NCBI GenBank assembly: GCA_963715655.1
Contig: OY970262.1
Location: 186,001 to 250,000 of the forward strand
Origin: JANQPD01 sp963715655
GTDB taxonomy: Bacteria; Bacteroidota; Bacteroidia; Flavobacteriales; Schleiferiaceae
Length of the DNA: 64,000 nt
Direction: 5' to 3'
The notes beneath the pieces were generated by a model, which was not told the origin of the DNA, searched no databases, and was given only the letters and a program-made list of their open reading frames with translations. This document shows positions 26,790 to 35,511 of the stretch, piece after piece; the first letter of the stretch is position 1, and each line of letters starts with the position of its first letter. The translations under genes were made by a program, and so were the position numbers.

Positions 26790-26800
26790 CGTACTTTATT

Positions 26801-27184
26801 TTAACAGCCTTGTGCTAAATCATAGTACGGTCTAATATAAATAGTGCGCTTAGCCTCTTCATTTGGTTTTAAAAAGATGTAATCGCAACCTATAAAGCTG
26901 TAATTTGGTTTTTTGCCACGGGTGGTGCGTATTAAAAATACCGCTTCTTGATCGTACTCAAAGGTAGCTTCGCCATCTTCATTGCTGAATTTATCAAATA
27001 TTATGGTGCTGCGCCCCTGTCCGGTTTGTGCAATTACTTCAATAAATACGTTTGAAACACGTAAGCTATCGGCTAATGTTTTTACCGTTATTTCAAAAGG
27101 ATAAGTAGGATTTAGTCTTTCTTCACGGTCGCATGAGCTGAAACCGAAAAACGCAATACTTGCAAGTATAAGTAATTTCTTCAT
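26801..27184 (-). CDS. Lipoprotein of unknown function, Ig-like fold predicted
   Basis: 127 residues from the ATG at 27182-27184; an upstream TTG is possible. The lipobox FGFSSC places a lipidated cysteine after a short signal sequence. The mature part is strand-rich (VKTLADSLRVSNVFIEVIAQTG...EDGEATFEYDQEAVFLIRTTRG) and resembles its upstream neighbour at 27198-27566 in length and pattern, so the two are probable tandem duplicates. No known function. Confidence 0.7.
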   Translation of the reverse strand: MKKLLILASIAFFGFSSCDREERLNPTYPFEITVKTLADSLRVSNVFIEVIAQTGQGRSTIIFDKFSNEDGEATFEYDQEAVFLIRTTRGKKPNYSFIGCDYIFLKPNEEAKRTIYIRPYYDLAQGC

Positions 27185-27197
27185 GTACAATCAATCT

Positions 27198-27566
27198 TTA
27201 CGGACAACCATTATCAATGCTTCCAAAGGGCTTTAAATCAATCGTTACGGAATTTCCACCGTTAAACAACTCTGCAAAACCACAGGCTCTAAAGCTTCCT
27301 TTACCGGCTACAATTTCAACTACCGCCTTTCTATCAAGGGTAAAATCTGTTGAGCCGTCTTCATCTGTGTACTGGTAGTAATCTAAGTACGAATCCTTTA
27401 CAGGAGCATATACTCTAATTAACGCGTTAGATACTTTTACAGTATCATAAACGGTAACATTTACAGTTAAATTAAAATCTGTAGTTTCTTTTTTGCACGC
27501 GCCCAACATCAGTAAAATACCAAAGCTTAAAGCGAGTAACGTCCGAATTTTAGTAGTAATAATCAT
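27198..27566 (-). CDS. Lipoprotein of unknown function, paralogue of the next gene
   Basis: 122 residues from the ATG at 27564-27566. The lipobox is MLGAC followed by KKETTD. The body repeats the pattern of the downstream neighbour: VYDTVKVSNALIRVYAPV, then YQYTDEDGSTDFTLDRKAVVEIVAGKG, ending in a cysteine-proline tail. Thirteen bases separate the two genes, so they should be co-transcribed. Location inferred: outer or inner membrane lipoprotein. Confidence 0.7.
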   Translation of the reverse strand: MIITTKIRTLLALSFGILLMLGACKKETTDFNLTVNVTVYDTVKVSNALIRVYAPVKDSYLDYYQYTDEDGSTDFTLDRKAVVEIVAGKGSFRACGFAELFNGGNSVTIDLKPFGSIDNGCP

Positions 27567-27646
27567 CAAGATGATTTTATTTATTCACATCTTTGCCAAT
27601 CGCAAATATAGGAGAAATAAGGAAAAATTGTAGTTATTAACTTTTT

Positions 27647-28669
27647 ATGAAAGATAAAATTGCAGCTCATTTAGTAGAAGTGGAGCATTTTGATTCAACG
27701 GACGCATCAAAAATTGAAGAGTTTAGGATACACTACTTAGGAAGGAAGGGGTTAATTCCGGCACTTTTCGATACATTTAAGCAGTTGCCACCTGATGAAA
27801 AAAAGGAGGTAGGTAAGGATTTAAACATTCTAAAAACAAGGGCAGCGCAAAAAGTAGAAGCGTTAAAAGAGCAAGCGCAGCAGTCAGTTAGAACCGATGG
27901 CTTTACCGGAGATTTAACCAGACCTGTACATCAAGAACCATTGGGAAGTCGGCATCCGGTAAATTTGGTTAAGAATGAAATTGTTTCCATTTTTAAGCGT
28001 ATTGGTTTTAATGTATCGGAAGGGCCAGAAATTGAAGATGATTGGCACAACTTTACAGCGTTAAATTTTCCGGAGGAACATCCTGCACGCGACATGCAAG
28101 ATACTTTTTTTGTGGCACGAAATCCTGACTGGGCATTACGCACACATACCAGCTCTGTGCAGGTAAGAGCCATGGAAAAGTCGAAACCACCCATTAGAAC
28201 CATTTCACCGGGCCGTGTTTTTAGAAACGAAGCGATTTCAGCCCGCTCACACTGCATTTTTCATCAAGTTGAAGGATTATATATAGATAAAGGAGTAAGC
28301 TTCGCAGACTTAAAGCAAACACTACTTTTTTTCGCCCAAGAATTTTTTGGAGCCGATACAAAGATTAGATTAAGACCTTCATATTTTCCTTTTACCGAAC
28401 CGAGTGCAGAAGTGGACGTATGGTGGGGTTTAGAAAATGAAGTGGATTACAGAATGACCAAAGGAACCGGTTGGCTTGAAGTAATGGGCTGTGGTATGGT
28501 AGATCCTAATGTTTTAGAAAATTGCGGTATTGATGTTACCGAATATTCCGGATATGCATTTGGAATGGGAATAGAACGCATTGCGATGCAGCGTTTTCAA
28601 ATTCCGGATATTCGTTTGCTTTTTGAAAACGATGTAAAATTCTTAAGGCAATTTGCTCAAGAATTTTAG
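27647..28669 (+). CDS. pheS: Phenylalanyl-tRNA synthetase alpha subunit
   Basis: 340 residues. PheS is the catalytic chain of a class II synthetase that works as an (alpha-beta)2 tetramer. Class II motifs are visible: motif 1 around HPVNLVKNEIVSIFKRIGF, motif 2 as RTISPGRVFRNEAISARSHCIFHQVEGL and motif 3 as GYAFGMGIERIAMQRFQIPDIR. The beta-subunit gene is not in the window, as is common in Bacteroidota. A strong terminator follows directly. Confidence 0.97.
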   Translation: MKDKIAAHLVEVEHFDSTDASKIEEFRIHYLGRKGLIPALFDTFKQLPPDEKKEVGKDLNILKTRAAQKVEALKEQAQQSVRTDGFTGDLTRPVHQEPLGSRHPVNLVKNEIVSIFKRIGFNVSEGPEIEDDWHNFTALNFPEEHPARDMQDTFFVARNPDWALRTHTSSVQVRAMEKSKPPIRTISPGRVFRNEAISARSHCIFHQVEGLYIDKGVSFADLKQTLLFFAQEFFGADTKIRLRPSYFPFTEPSAEVDVWWGLENEVDYRMTKGTGWLEVMGCGMVDPNVLENCGIDVTEYSGYAFGMGIERIAMQRFQIPDIRLLFENDVKFLRQFAQEF

Positions 28670-28672
28670 CAT

Positions 28673-28710
28673 AAAAAAAGGGAAGGCAATTTAAGCTGCT
28701 TTCCCTTTTT
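28673..28710. terminator. Rho-independent terminator after pheS
   Basis: GGGAAGGCA pairs with TGCTTTCCC over ATTTAAGC (one G-T pair), preceded by an A run and followed by TTTTT. Four bases beyond the pheS stop. Confidence 0.85.
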
Positions 28711-28816
28711 CTGTTTTATTGCTTTTGCTTTAGTGTGTTTTTAATCCATCCAGAGTTTATTCTAGTTGCCTTGCGTTAAATAACCGCACAAATTAACTAA
28801 TCAACCAATCAAACCC

Positions 28817-29047
28817 CTACAGCGCCTCAATATCCTTGGCCAACTTTCGGTCTTTATCGGTAATCTTATCGCCATCATCGTGCGTAAGCAACCTTAAATT
28901 TACGGTGTTGTACACGTTTTTTATTTCCGGATGATGGTTATGTTTTTCTGCTAAAATGGCCACTTTGGTTAAAAAAGCAAACGCATTTATAAAATCATCA
29001 AACTTAAACTCTGCTTCTAGCGCTCCGTTTTGTTCTTTAAAACTCAT
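28817..29047 (-). CDS. 4a-hydroxytetrahydrobiopterin dehydratase (pterin carbinolamine dehydratase)
   Basis: 76 residues, slightly short for the family. The signature AEKHNHHPEIKNVYNTVNLRLLTHDDGDKITDKD holds the pterin-binding histidines and the conserved NxVxxxLxTHxxGxxT. It recycles the pterin cofactor of aromatic amino acid hydroxylases. The ATG overlaps the pyruvate kinase stop by 4 bases, so it is translated with pyk, although the two pathways are unrelated. No hydroxylase gene is in the window. Confidence 0.9.
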   Translation of the reverse strand: MSFKEQNGALEAEFKFDDFINAFAFLTKVAILAEKHNHHPEIKNVYNTVNLRLLTHDDGDKITDKDRKLAKDIEAL

Positions 29048-30462
29048 TCTATTGTACTTATTTTTAACATATTAGTAGTTCCGGCATTTTCAATAGGCAT
29101 ACTGGCAATTTTCAAAATCATATCGCCTTTGCTCACCAAACCTTTTTCAGCAACTATACGCTTAATATCCTCAAATGTTGCGTCCGTACTTTCCATTTTA
29201 TCGTAATAAAACCCACGTACACCCCACACTAAGCTAATCATGTTTAAAATAGAGCGATTTGCCGTAAACACTACAATGTTACTTTGCGGACGGTGGCTAG
29301 AAATTCTAAAACCGGTATAGCCACTAAAGGTCATGGTTAAAATGGCTGAAGCGCCTATTTGATCAGCAATTTTAGCTGCATTGTAACAAATTGAATCAGT
29401 GATATAGCGGGGCTGATTTTCTTCCGGTACATTTTCTCTTTTTGTTTGAATAAGGCCACTTTCTTCTACGTGGCTAATAATTTTGCTCATTGCATTAATT
29501 ACCTGCACCGGATATTTTCCTACCGAAGTTTCTCCGCTTAACATTACTGCATCTGCACCATCTAAAACCGAATTAGCCACATCATTAACTTCGGCTCTGG
29601 TAGGCGACATATTTTTAATCATGCTTTCCATCATTTGGGTAGCAATTACGCATGGTTTTCCCTTACGGTGACATTTATCCACCAACGTTTTTTGAATTAA
29701 GGGAACGCTTTGCATGGGCACTTCAACTCCTAAATCGCCACGCGCCACCATTATAGCATCCGTTGCATCAATAATCTTGTCAATATCAACTACGGCTTCC
29801 GGTTTTTCAATTTTTGCAATAATTTTACTAGGAGCATCATTTTCGTCAATGATATTTTTTAAGAATAAAACGTCCTCGGCAGAGCGGGTAAACGAAAGCC
29901 CAATCCACTCCACATGATGTTTTAACGCTACTTTTAAATCCGCCAAATCCTTCTCCGTAAGGCATGGTAAAGAAACCTTAGTATTGGGCAGATTTACACC
30001 TTTTTTAGATTTTAAAGGCCCACCTTGAATTACTTCTGTCTCTACTCTATCAATACCATTGGTATGCAGCACTTTCACCATCAGTTTGCCATCATCAATT
30101 AAAATGCGCTCACCTTCACGCACATCAGCAGCAAATTGTGTATAATTCATATACACTTCTTTAGCGGTACCCAACTTATTTTCATTGGTAAAAATCAATG
30201 TTTCACCAATTACTAATTCAGCTCCTTCTTCTACTTTACCAATGCGAAGTTTGGGCCCTTGCAAATCAGCTAAAAGCGCAATGTTTAATTCAAACTCATC
30301 ATTTAGCTCGCGCACAATTTTTATAAGTTCTTCTGCATCAGCGTGGTTACTGTGCGAAAAATTTATTCTAAACACATTTACGCCAGCGTCTATCATTTGC
30401 TTCATGGTTTTTTTATTACCACTAGCAGGACCTAATGTGGCCACTATTTTTGCTTTGTTCAA
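29044..30462 (-). CDS. pyk: Pyruvate kinase
   Basis: 472 residues. Converts phosphoenolpyruvate and ADP to pyruvate and ATP. FRINFSHSNH near the N terminus, IIAKIEKPEAV (catalytic lysine and Mg2+ glutamate), MVARGDLGVEVP and ATQMMESMIKNMSPTRAEVNDVANSVLDGADAVMLSGE are all intact. Length matches the family. It lies in a leftward run acpP-fabF-rnc-(IPExxxVDY-like)-pyk-dehydratase with short gaps and overlaps. Confidence 0.97.
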   Translation of the reverse strand: MNKAKIVATLGPASGNKKTMKQMIDAGVNVFRINFSHSNHADAEELIKIVRELNDEFELNIALLADLQGPKLRIGKVEEGAELVIGETLIFTNENKLGTAKEVYMNYTQFAADVREGERILIDDGKLMVKVLHTNGIDRVETEVIQGGPLKSKKGVNLPNTKVSLPCLTEKDLADLKVALKHHVEWIGLSFTRSAEDVLFLKNIIDENDAPSKIIAKIEKPEAVVDIDKIIDATDAIMVARGDLGVEVPMQSVPLIQKTLVDKCHRKGKPCVIATQMMESMIKNMSPTRAEVNDVANSVLDGADAVMLSGETSVGKYPVQVINAMSKIISHVEESGLIQTKRENVPEENQPRYITDSICYNAAKIADQIGASAILTMTFSGYTGFRISSHRPQSNIVVFTANRSILNMISLVWGVRGFYYDKMESTDATFEDIKRIVAEKGLVSKGDMILKIASMPIENAGTTNMLKISTIE

Positions 30463-30472
30463 AGTTCTATTT

Positions 30473-30955
30473 TTATTCAGTTGTAAGTATATCTAAGCCT
30501 TTATAGGCGTCCATGTTTAATTTTTGGATGGCCCTAACATAAGGTATAGACTTTAGCTGTATGTTAAATGTTGCATCAAAGTATCCGTTAACTTCTCCGG
30601 AGCACCAAAAAAGGTAGTCAAGCATTTTTAAGGAACGCACCAAAGGGGCTCCACTCATTAAGGTTTGCGTAAATAACCCCGCTTGTTTTATTTCAGAATT
30701 ATTTATCGGGTAAGGGTTTCGGTTGCTTACCAAATGCCAAGTTACATCTAAATAAGCATCGTAAGCAGCAAAATGCGGATAACGATACTCCTTATTTTTA
30801 CCAATACCAGGTTTATCATGCTCTGCTCGTAAAAGCCCAAAATGCATGTGTTTGTTTAGGTGAAAGCAAAGTTTTACGATATTAACTTCGCTTACAATGC
30901 CGTAAATAGCCGCTACATCTTCCTCGCCCCAATCACCTAAGTTAAACTTTGCCAT
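30473..30955 (-). CDS. IPExxxVDY-like protein of unknown function
   Basis: 160 residues, soluble. The position between rnc and pyk and the region LKMLDYLFWCSGEVNGYFDATFNIQLKSIPYVRAI point to the flavobacterial family named after an IPExxxVDY motif, although that motif is not literally conserved here. Its start overlaps the end of rnc by 14 bases, so it is coupled to rnc. Function unknown. Confidence 0.6.
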   Translation of the reverse strand: MAKFNLGDWGEEDVAAIYGIVSEVNIVKLCFHLNKHMHFGLLRAEHDKPGIGKNKEYRYPHFAAYDAYLDVTWHLVSNRNPYPINNSEIKQAGLFTQTLMSGAPLVRSLKMLDYLFWCSGEVNGYFDATFNIQLKSIPYVRAIQKLNMDAYKGLDILTTE

Positions 30956-31676
30956 GGCTAAGTACTAAATGTTTATATACCTGTTTGGCGGCTGCTTCTT
31001 CTGCCAATTTCTTACTATGTCCAAAGGCTGTGCTCCTCAACCGTCCGTTTACATCTAGGCTTATTTGATATTCACGCACATGACTTTCGCCATAGCAGCC
31101 GGTAATGTAAAATTTTACGTTATGTTTTTCTTTTTGCGCCCATTCTAAAAGCGCGCCTTTGTAACTAGCCACTTTTGTGCTTAACTCTACCAAGTTTAAG
31201 CGTGCTTCAATAAGGCTTTGTTCAATAAATGCTTTGGCTTTTTTATGTCCGCAGTCTAAATAAATAGCGCCAATTAAAGCCTCTAGTGCATTTCCGTAAA
31301 GCGATTTGGCGCGTGTTTTCTTTTTGCCGGTTTTTATAATTAAGGCGGGCAAGCCAAGTTCTTCACCAAGTTTATTCAAGGTGTTTCTGCTTACAATTTT
31401 AGAGCGCATACTCGTTAAAAAGCCTTCTTCTTCTGCCGGAAAATGGCGGTATAAATATTCCGCTACTACACTTCCTAATATTGCATCGCCCAAATACTCT
31501 AAACGCTCGTTATTTAATCTTTTTTCGCCCACCTCGCGAGAAGCAGAACTATGCCTAAGGGCAAGTTTATAAAGATTAAGTTTTTTAGGTCGGCAGCCGG
31601 TAACTTTCTTAATGGCGTAAAAAAAATTCCCATCCTCAACAGAACGGGAATTTAATTTTTTAATCCAGTGCAGCAT
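30942..31676 (-). CDS. rnc: Ribonuclease III
   Basis: 244 residues: an RNase III domain with the signature NNERLEYLGDAILGSVVAEYLY (catalytic acidic residues) and a second acidic site at ALEALIGAIYLDCG, then a C-terminal double-stranded RNA binding domain with the usual lysine-alanine end (FGHSKKLAEEAAAKQVYKHL). Processes rRNA precursors and double-stranded RNA. Sixteen bases after fabF, as in many bacteria where acpP-fabF-rnc is a conserved unit. Confidence 0.96.
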   Translation of the reverse strand: MLHWIKKLNSRSVEDGNFFYAIKKVTGCRPKKLNLYKLALRHSSASREVGEKRLNNERLEYLGDAILGSVVAEYLYRHFPAEEEGFLTSMRSKIVSRNTLNKLGEELGLPALIIKTGKKKTRAKSLYGNALEALIGAIYLDCGHKKAKAFIEQSLIEARLNLVELSTKVASYKGALLEWAQKEKHNVKFYITGCYGESHVREYQISLDVNGRLRSTAFGHSKKLAEEAAAKQVYKHLVLSHGKV

Positions 31677-31691
31677 TTACGTTACACGGAT

Positions 31692-32942
31692 TTACATTAG
31701 TTTTTTAACCAGTACCGAGGCATTGTGGCCGCCAAACCCAAAGGTGTTGCTCAAAGCTACATCTACCGTTTTTTCCACCGCTTTTCCAAATGTTAAATTC
31801 AGTTTAGAATCTATATTCGGATCATCTGTAAAATGATTAATAGTAGGCGGAATAATATTGGTATGTACCGCCATTATTGCAGCAAACGTTTCCATAGCTC
31901 CGGCAGCGCCTAATAAATGGCCGGTCATAGATTTAGTAGAACTGATGTTCAAATCATACGCGTGCTCACCGTAAACCGCTTTAATGGCTTTTAATTCAGC
32001 CACATCTCCTAAAGGAGTGGATGTACCGTGCACATTAATATAATCTACATCCGCAGGTTTTAAACCTGCATCGGCCAAGGTGTTTTCCATCACTTTTTTA
32101 GCACCTAACCCTTCCGGGTGAGGGGCTGTAATATGATGGGCATCAGCACTCATTCCACCACCGCCAATTTCGGCATAAATTTTTGCGCCACGGGCTTTAG
32201 CATGCTCATATTCTTCTAAAATAATACCTACACCACCTTCACCCATTACAAATCCATCACGGTCAGCGTCAAAAGGACGGCTGGCAGTTTTAGGATCATC
32301 GTTACGTGTACTTAAAGCGTGCATAGCATTAAAACCACCTATTCCTGCTTCTGTTACAGCAGCTTCGCTACCTCCACTTACAAATACATCGGCCATACCT
32401 AGGCGAATGTAATTGTAGGCATCAATTAAGGCATTTGTGCTGCTGGCACAAGCGGAAACTGTGGTGAAATTAGGCCCTCTAAAACCATATTTCATGGAAA
32501 TATGTCCGGGCGTTATGTCCGCAATCATTTTTGGAATGAAAAACGGATTAAACCTAGGTGTACCATTTCCTTGAGCAAACGCTACACTTTCCTTAAAGAA
32601 TGTATCTAAACCGCCAATTCCTGAACCCCAAATTACACCTATACGCTCCAAGTCAATTTTTGCATCTACCAAACCGGCATCTTTTACAGCTTCATCAGCT
32701 GCTACCATTGCTAAGTGCGTAAATCTATCCATTTTCCGCGCTTCTTTACGATCCATAAAGTCTTCAATATTGAAGTTCTTTACTTCGCACGCGAATTTGG
32801 TTTTGAAGTTTTCGGTGTCAAATAAAGTTATAGGAGCAGCACCACTGGTGCCTTCAATTAGGCCTTTCCAAGCTTCACTGGCGGTGTTTCCTACAGGCGT
32901 AAGTGCGCCTAAACCGGTAACTACTACTCTTTTTAACTCCAT
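31692..32942 (-). CDS. fabF: 3-oxoacyl-[acyl-carrier-protein] synthase II
   Basis: 416 residues. Elongating condensing enzyme of fatty acid synthesis. The triad is present: Cys in TVSACASSTNALIDA, His in NVHGTSTPLGD and His in NTFGFGGHNASV. Begins MELKRVVVTGLGALTPVGN as usual. Fifteen bases separate it from acpP upstream; rnc follows. Confidence 0.97.
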   Translation of the reverse strand: MELKRVVVTGLGALTPVGNTASEAWKGLIEGTSGAAPITLFDTENFKTKFACEVKNFNIEDFMDRKEARKMDRFTHLAMVAADEAVKDAGLVDAKIDLERIGVIWGSGIGGLDTFFKESVAFAQGNGTPRFNPFFIPKMIADITPGHISMKYGFRGPNFTTVSACASSTNALIDAYNYIRLGMADVFVSGGSEAAVTEAGIGGFNAMHALSTRNDDPKTASRPFDADRDGFVMGEGGVGIILEEYEHAKARGAKIYAEIGGGGMSADAHHITAPHPEGLGAKKVMENTLADAGLKPADVDYINVHGTSTPLGDVAELKAIKAVYGEHAYDLNISSTKSMTGHLLGAAGAMETFAAIMAVHTNIIPPTINHFTDDPNIDSKLNLTFGKAVEKTVDVALSNTFGFGGHNASVLVKKLM

Positions 32943-32957
32943 AAACGGGATTGTTTT

Positions 32958-33194
32958 TTATTTTTTAGCAGCCTCAATATAAGAAACGGCTTGACCAACG
33001 GTGGCAATATTTTCAGCTTGGTCATCTGGAATTTGAATATCAAACTCTTTTTCGAATTCCATGATAAGCTCCACAGTATCAAGGCTGTCTGCGCCTAGAT
33101 CGTTTGTAAAGCTAGCTTCGTTTGTTACTTCGTTTTCGTCAACGCCAAGTTTATCAACTATGATAGCTTTTACTTTTGAAGCGATTTCTGACAT
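32958..33194 (-). CDS. acpP: Acyl carrier protein
   Basis: 78 residues. The phosphopantetheine serine lies in DLGADSLDTVELIMEFEKEF, the ACP signature. Carries growing acyl chains for fatty acid synthesis. First gene of the leftward acpP-fabF-rnc unit and divergent from purN; the 125-base gap between them should hold both promoters. Confidence 0.98.
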   Translation of the reverse strand: MSEIASKVKAIIVDKLGVDENEVTNEASFTNDLGADSLDTVELIMEFEKEFDIQIPDDQAENIATVGQAVSYIEAAKK

Positions 33195-33319
33195 GATTGT
33201 TGTTTTTAAATTTAAGGTGCAAAGAAAGTAAATTTATCAAAATTGAAACAATATTCTACCTTCGCAAAGCACGAGGCAGTTAAATTACCTCTGTTTTTAA
33301 CCCACATTTTAGTAAATAC

Positions 33320-33889
33320 ATGAAGCGGATAGCCATCTTTGCCTCGGGGCAAGGCACCAATGCCGAAAACATCGTGAAGTTCTTTCAAGACAGCGATATG
33401 GCCACAGTAGAGCTGATTATTACCAATAATAAATCAGCCGGAGTTATTGAAAAAGCACACCGTTTAGGTGTCCGTTGCCTAGTACATTCACCTGAAGAAA
33501 TTGCAAGTGAAAGTTTTTTAAAAACTTTACGTTCGCACAAAATTGATTTAATTGCTTTAGCAGGATTTTTAAAGCGTATTCCACAAGAATTACTAGATAA
33601 TTTTCCGAAAGCAATCATTAATGTGCATCCATCATTATTGCCAGATTATGGTGGAGAAGGTATGTACGGTATTCATGTACACCGCGCTGTGGTTGAAAAT
33701 GAAGACGAAGAAACCGGAATTTCTATTCATTATGTTGGTGAAGATTATGATGAAGGCGAAATTATTTTTCAGGAAAGCGTAGAAATAGACTTTGAGGATT
33801 CGCCAGAAGACGTGCAATACAAGGTGCAACAGTTAGAATACAAACATTATCCGGAGGTAATTGAGTATTTGCTGGGAGATATGGAGTAA
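33320..33889 (+). CDS. purN: Phosphoribosylglycinamide formyltransferase
   Basis: 189 residues. Transfers a formyl group from 10-formyl-tetrahydrofolate to GAR in purine synthesis. IFASGQGTNAENIVKFF binds the phosphate, LAGFLKRIP and NVHPSLLPDYGGEGMYGIHVHRAV hold the folate site with the catalytic Asn, His and the following acidic loop (ISIHYVGEDYDEGEII). Divergent from acpP; four bases after its stop the rnhA gene starts. Confidence 0.96.
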   Translation: MKRIAIFASGQGTNAENIVKFFQDSDMATVELIITNNKSAGVIEKAHRLGVRCLVHSPEEIASESFLKTLRSHKIDLIALAGFLKRIPQELLDNFPKAIINVHPSLLPDYGGEGMYGIHVHRAVVENEDEETGISIHYVGEDYDEGEIIFQESVEIDFEDSPEDVQYKVQQLEYKHYPEVIEYLLGDME

Positions 33890-33892
33890 GCC

Positions 33893-34537
33893 ATGGCTAA
33901 AAGTAAATTTTATGTTGTGTGGCAGGGAAAAACACCCGGAGTGTACCTAACTTGGAAAGCGTGTGAAGCACAAGTAAAAGGGGAGGCTGGAGCAAAATTT
34001 AAAGCTTTTGAAAACCGCCCTGCTGCGGAAAAAGCGTATGCTGATGGTCCTCAACCCTATATGCAACGTGAAAGTAAATCAAAACCTAAAAAACGCAAAG
34101 GAGAACCTACCGATTTTTCTCAGTTTCCTGATATTAATCCATTGAGCTGGTGTGTAGATGCTGCATGCTCGGGCAACCCTGGTGTAATGGAATACCGGGG
34201 CGTAGATACCGCTACCGAACAACAATTATTTATTAGAAAATTTCCGCAAGGCACCAATAACATTGGCGAGTTTTTAGGTATTGTACACGCCTTGGCCTTG
34301 CTTGCAAAAACCGGTGACCCTAAACCTATTTACAGCGACAGCCGCATTGCCTTAAATTGGGTGCAACGCCACAAGCGCTGTAAAACGAAACTTGTGCAAA
34401 CGACTAAAAACGCTGAGCTTTTTGACTACATACAGCGCGCAGAAACGTGGCTACGCAACAACACATGGAAAAATCCTTTGTTAAAATGGGAAACCAAATT
34501 GTGGGGTGAAATACCCGCTGATTTTGGGAGGAAGTAG
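33893..34537 (+). CDS. rnhA: Ribonuclease H1 family protein with viroplasmin-like N-terminal domain
   Basis: 214 residues. An N-terminal RNA-DNA hybrid binding (caulimovirus viroplasmin-like) domain occupies about 4-52 (KFYVVWQGKTPGVYLTWKACEAQVKG...AEKAY). After a basic linker the RNase H fold carries catalytic Asp in WCVDAACSGNPG, Glu in NNIGEFLGIVHAL and Asp in IYSDSRIALNW, with a C-terminal Asp in IPADFGR. It removes RNA from RNA-DNA hybrids. Probably co-transcribed with purN (3-base gap). Confidence 0.9.
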   Translation: MAKSKFYVVWQGKTPGVYLTWKACEAQVKGEAGAKFKAFENRPAAEKAYADGPQPYMQRESKSKPKKRKGEPTDFSQFPDINPLSWCVDAACSGNPGVMEYRGVDTATEQQLFIRKFPQGTNNIGEFLGIVHALALLAKTGDPKPIYSDSRIALNWVQRHKRCKTKLVQTTKNAELFDYIQRAETWLRNNTWKNPLLKWETKLWGEIPADFGRK

Positions 34538-34817
34538 ATAAAATAGATGCCTACCTTGAAGATTGATAGCGTTGCAACGTATTATCCAATGAATTAATTG
34601 TTTATAGCTGTTTATAAAAGGTACTTACACGACCCCATCGGGGTCAAATCCCTTAAGGAGCACTTATGCCACCTTTAAAATACAATTAGGTAAAAGAGCA
34701 TATTGAACTATTTTATTGAGCGTAAAATTTAAATGCTATTTATAATTTATGTTTGCGGTCAACATCGATTAGGTGCTTGTGCATTAAAAATCTTAATCTC
34801 ATTATAATTAATTAACT

Positions 34818-35306
34818 ATGAAAATGAATCAAACTTACTTTAAAAAATCACTCATGCCTTTGGCATTCATCGTTTTATGCTTGTTACCACAGATGGTATT
34901 CTCACAAATAGAAGAAGAGGCAGTAGAAGTATCGAAGGTTATTGAAAATGAAGTAATAGAGATAGCACAAGTAGAAGCGGTACCGGTATTTAAGAAATGC
35001 CAGAAAAAAGACCCTAACGGAGAGCTTAAAGAATGCTTTTTAGAAGAACTATCGGAATATATGCATGATGAATTTGAGTACCCAGATTTAGCCTATCAGA
35101 TGAGAATAGCAGGTACCATATATTTAAACTTAATATTTGAAATTGATGGCACGGTGCAAGAGGTGGAAATAGCGCGTGGCGTGGAAACATCTATGGATAA
35201 AGAAGCGGTGCGCGTGGCAAAAACAATCACCACATTAAAGCCAGCTCAGCTTAATGGTAAGCCTGTGCGCATGAGTATGCTTTATAAATTTGTGGCTAAA
35301 CCTTAA
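34818..35306 (+). CDS. Exported protein with TonB C-terminal-like domain
   Basis: 162 residues. After a signal peptide (LMPLAFIVLCLLPQMVFS) comes an acidic stretch, then a domain of the TonB C-terminal/energy-transducer type: FLEELSEYMHDEFEYPDLAYQMRIAGTIYLNLIFEIDGTVQEVEIARGV...DKEAVRVAKTITTLKPAQLNGKPVRM. There is no N-terminal anchor-plus-proline-rich region, so it is not a classical TonB; such short forms are common in Bacteroidota and act in the periplasm in unknown ways. The 280 bases before it hold only a short GACCCC/GGGGTC hairpin at 34631-34645. Confidence 0.75.
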   Translation: MKMNQTYFKKSLMPLAFIVLCLLPQMVFSQIEEEAVEVSKVIENEVIEIAQVEAVPVFKKCQKKDPNGELKECFLEELSEYMHDEFEYPDLAYQMRIAGTIYLNLIFEIDGTVQEVEIARGVETSMDKEAVRVAKTITTLKPAQLNGKPVRMSMLYKFVAKP

Positions 35307-35511
35307 GTAGTTGGCCGCAACCATTTTCCCTAAATTAATTACTCTTTTTACTGTTGTACGGCACAGTTGAGAATTGTTAAGCAGCGCAATCTTTTGTACT
35401 TGTTTTAAGTTATCTTTTGTAAAGGCTACCTTGGAGTATTAATGATTGTAAGTTAAAAGTGCCTGTCCTTGCTGGGTAACGCAATAAAAAGCTTTATTTC
35501 AACAACCAAAA

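Noticed and set aside
34631..34645. GACCCC-ATC-GGGGTC hairpin before the TonB-like gene
   Set aside because: No T run for a terminator and no known riboswitch or leader pattern; kept only as a note.
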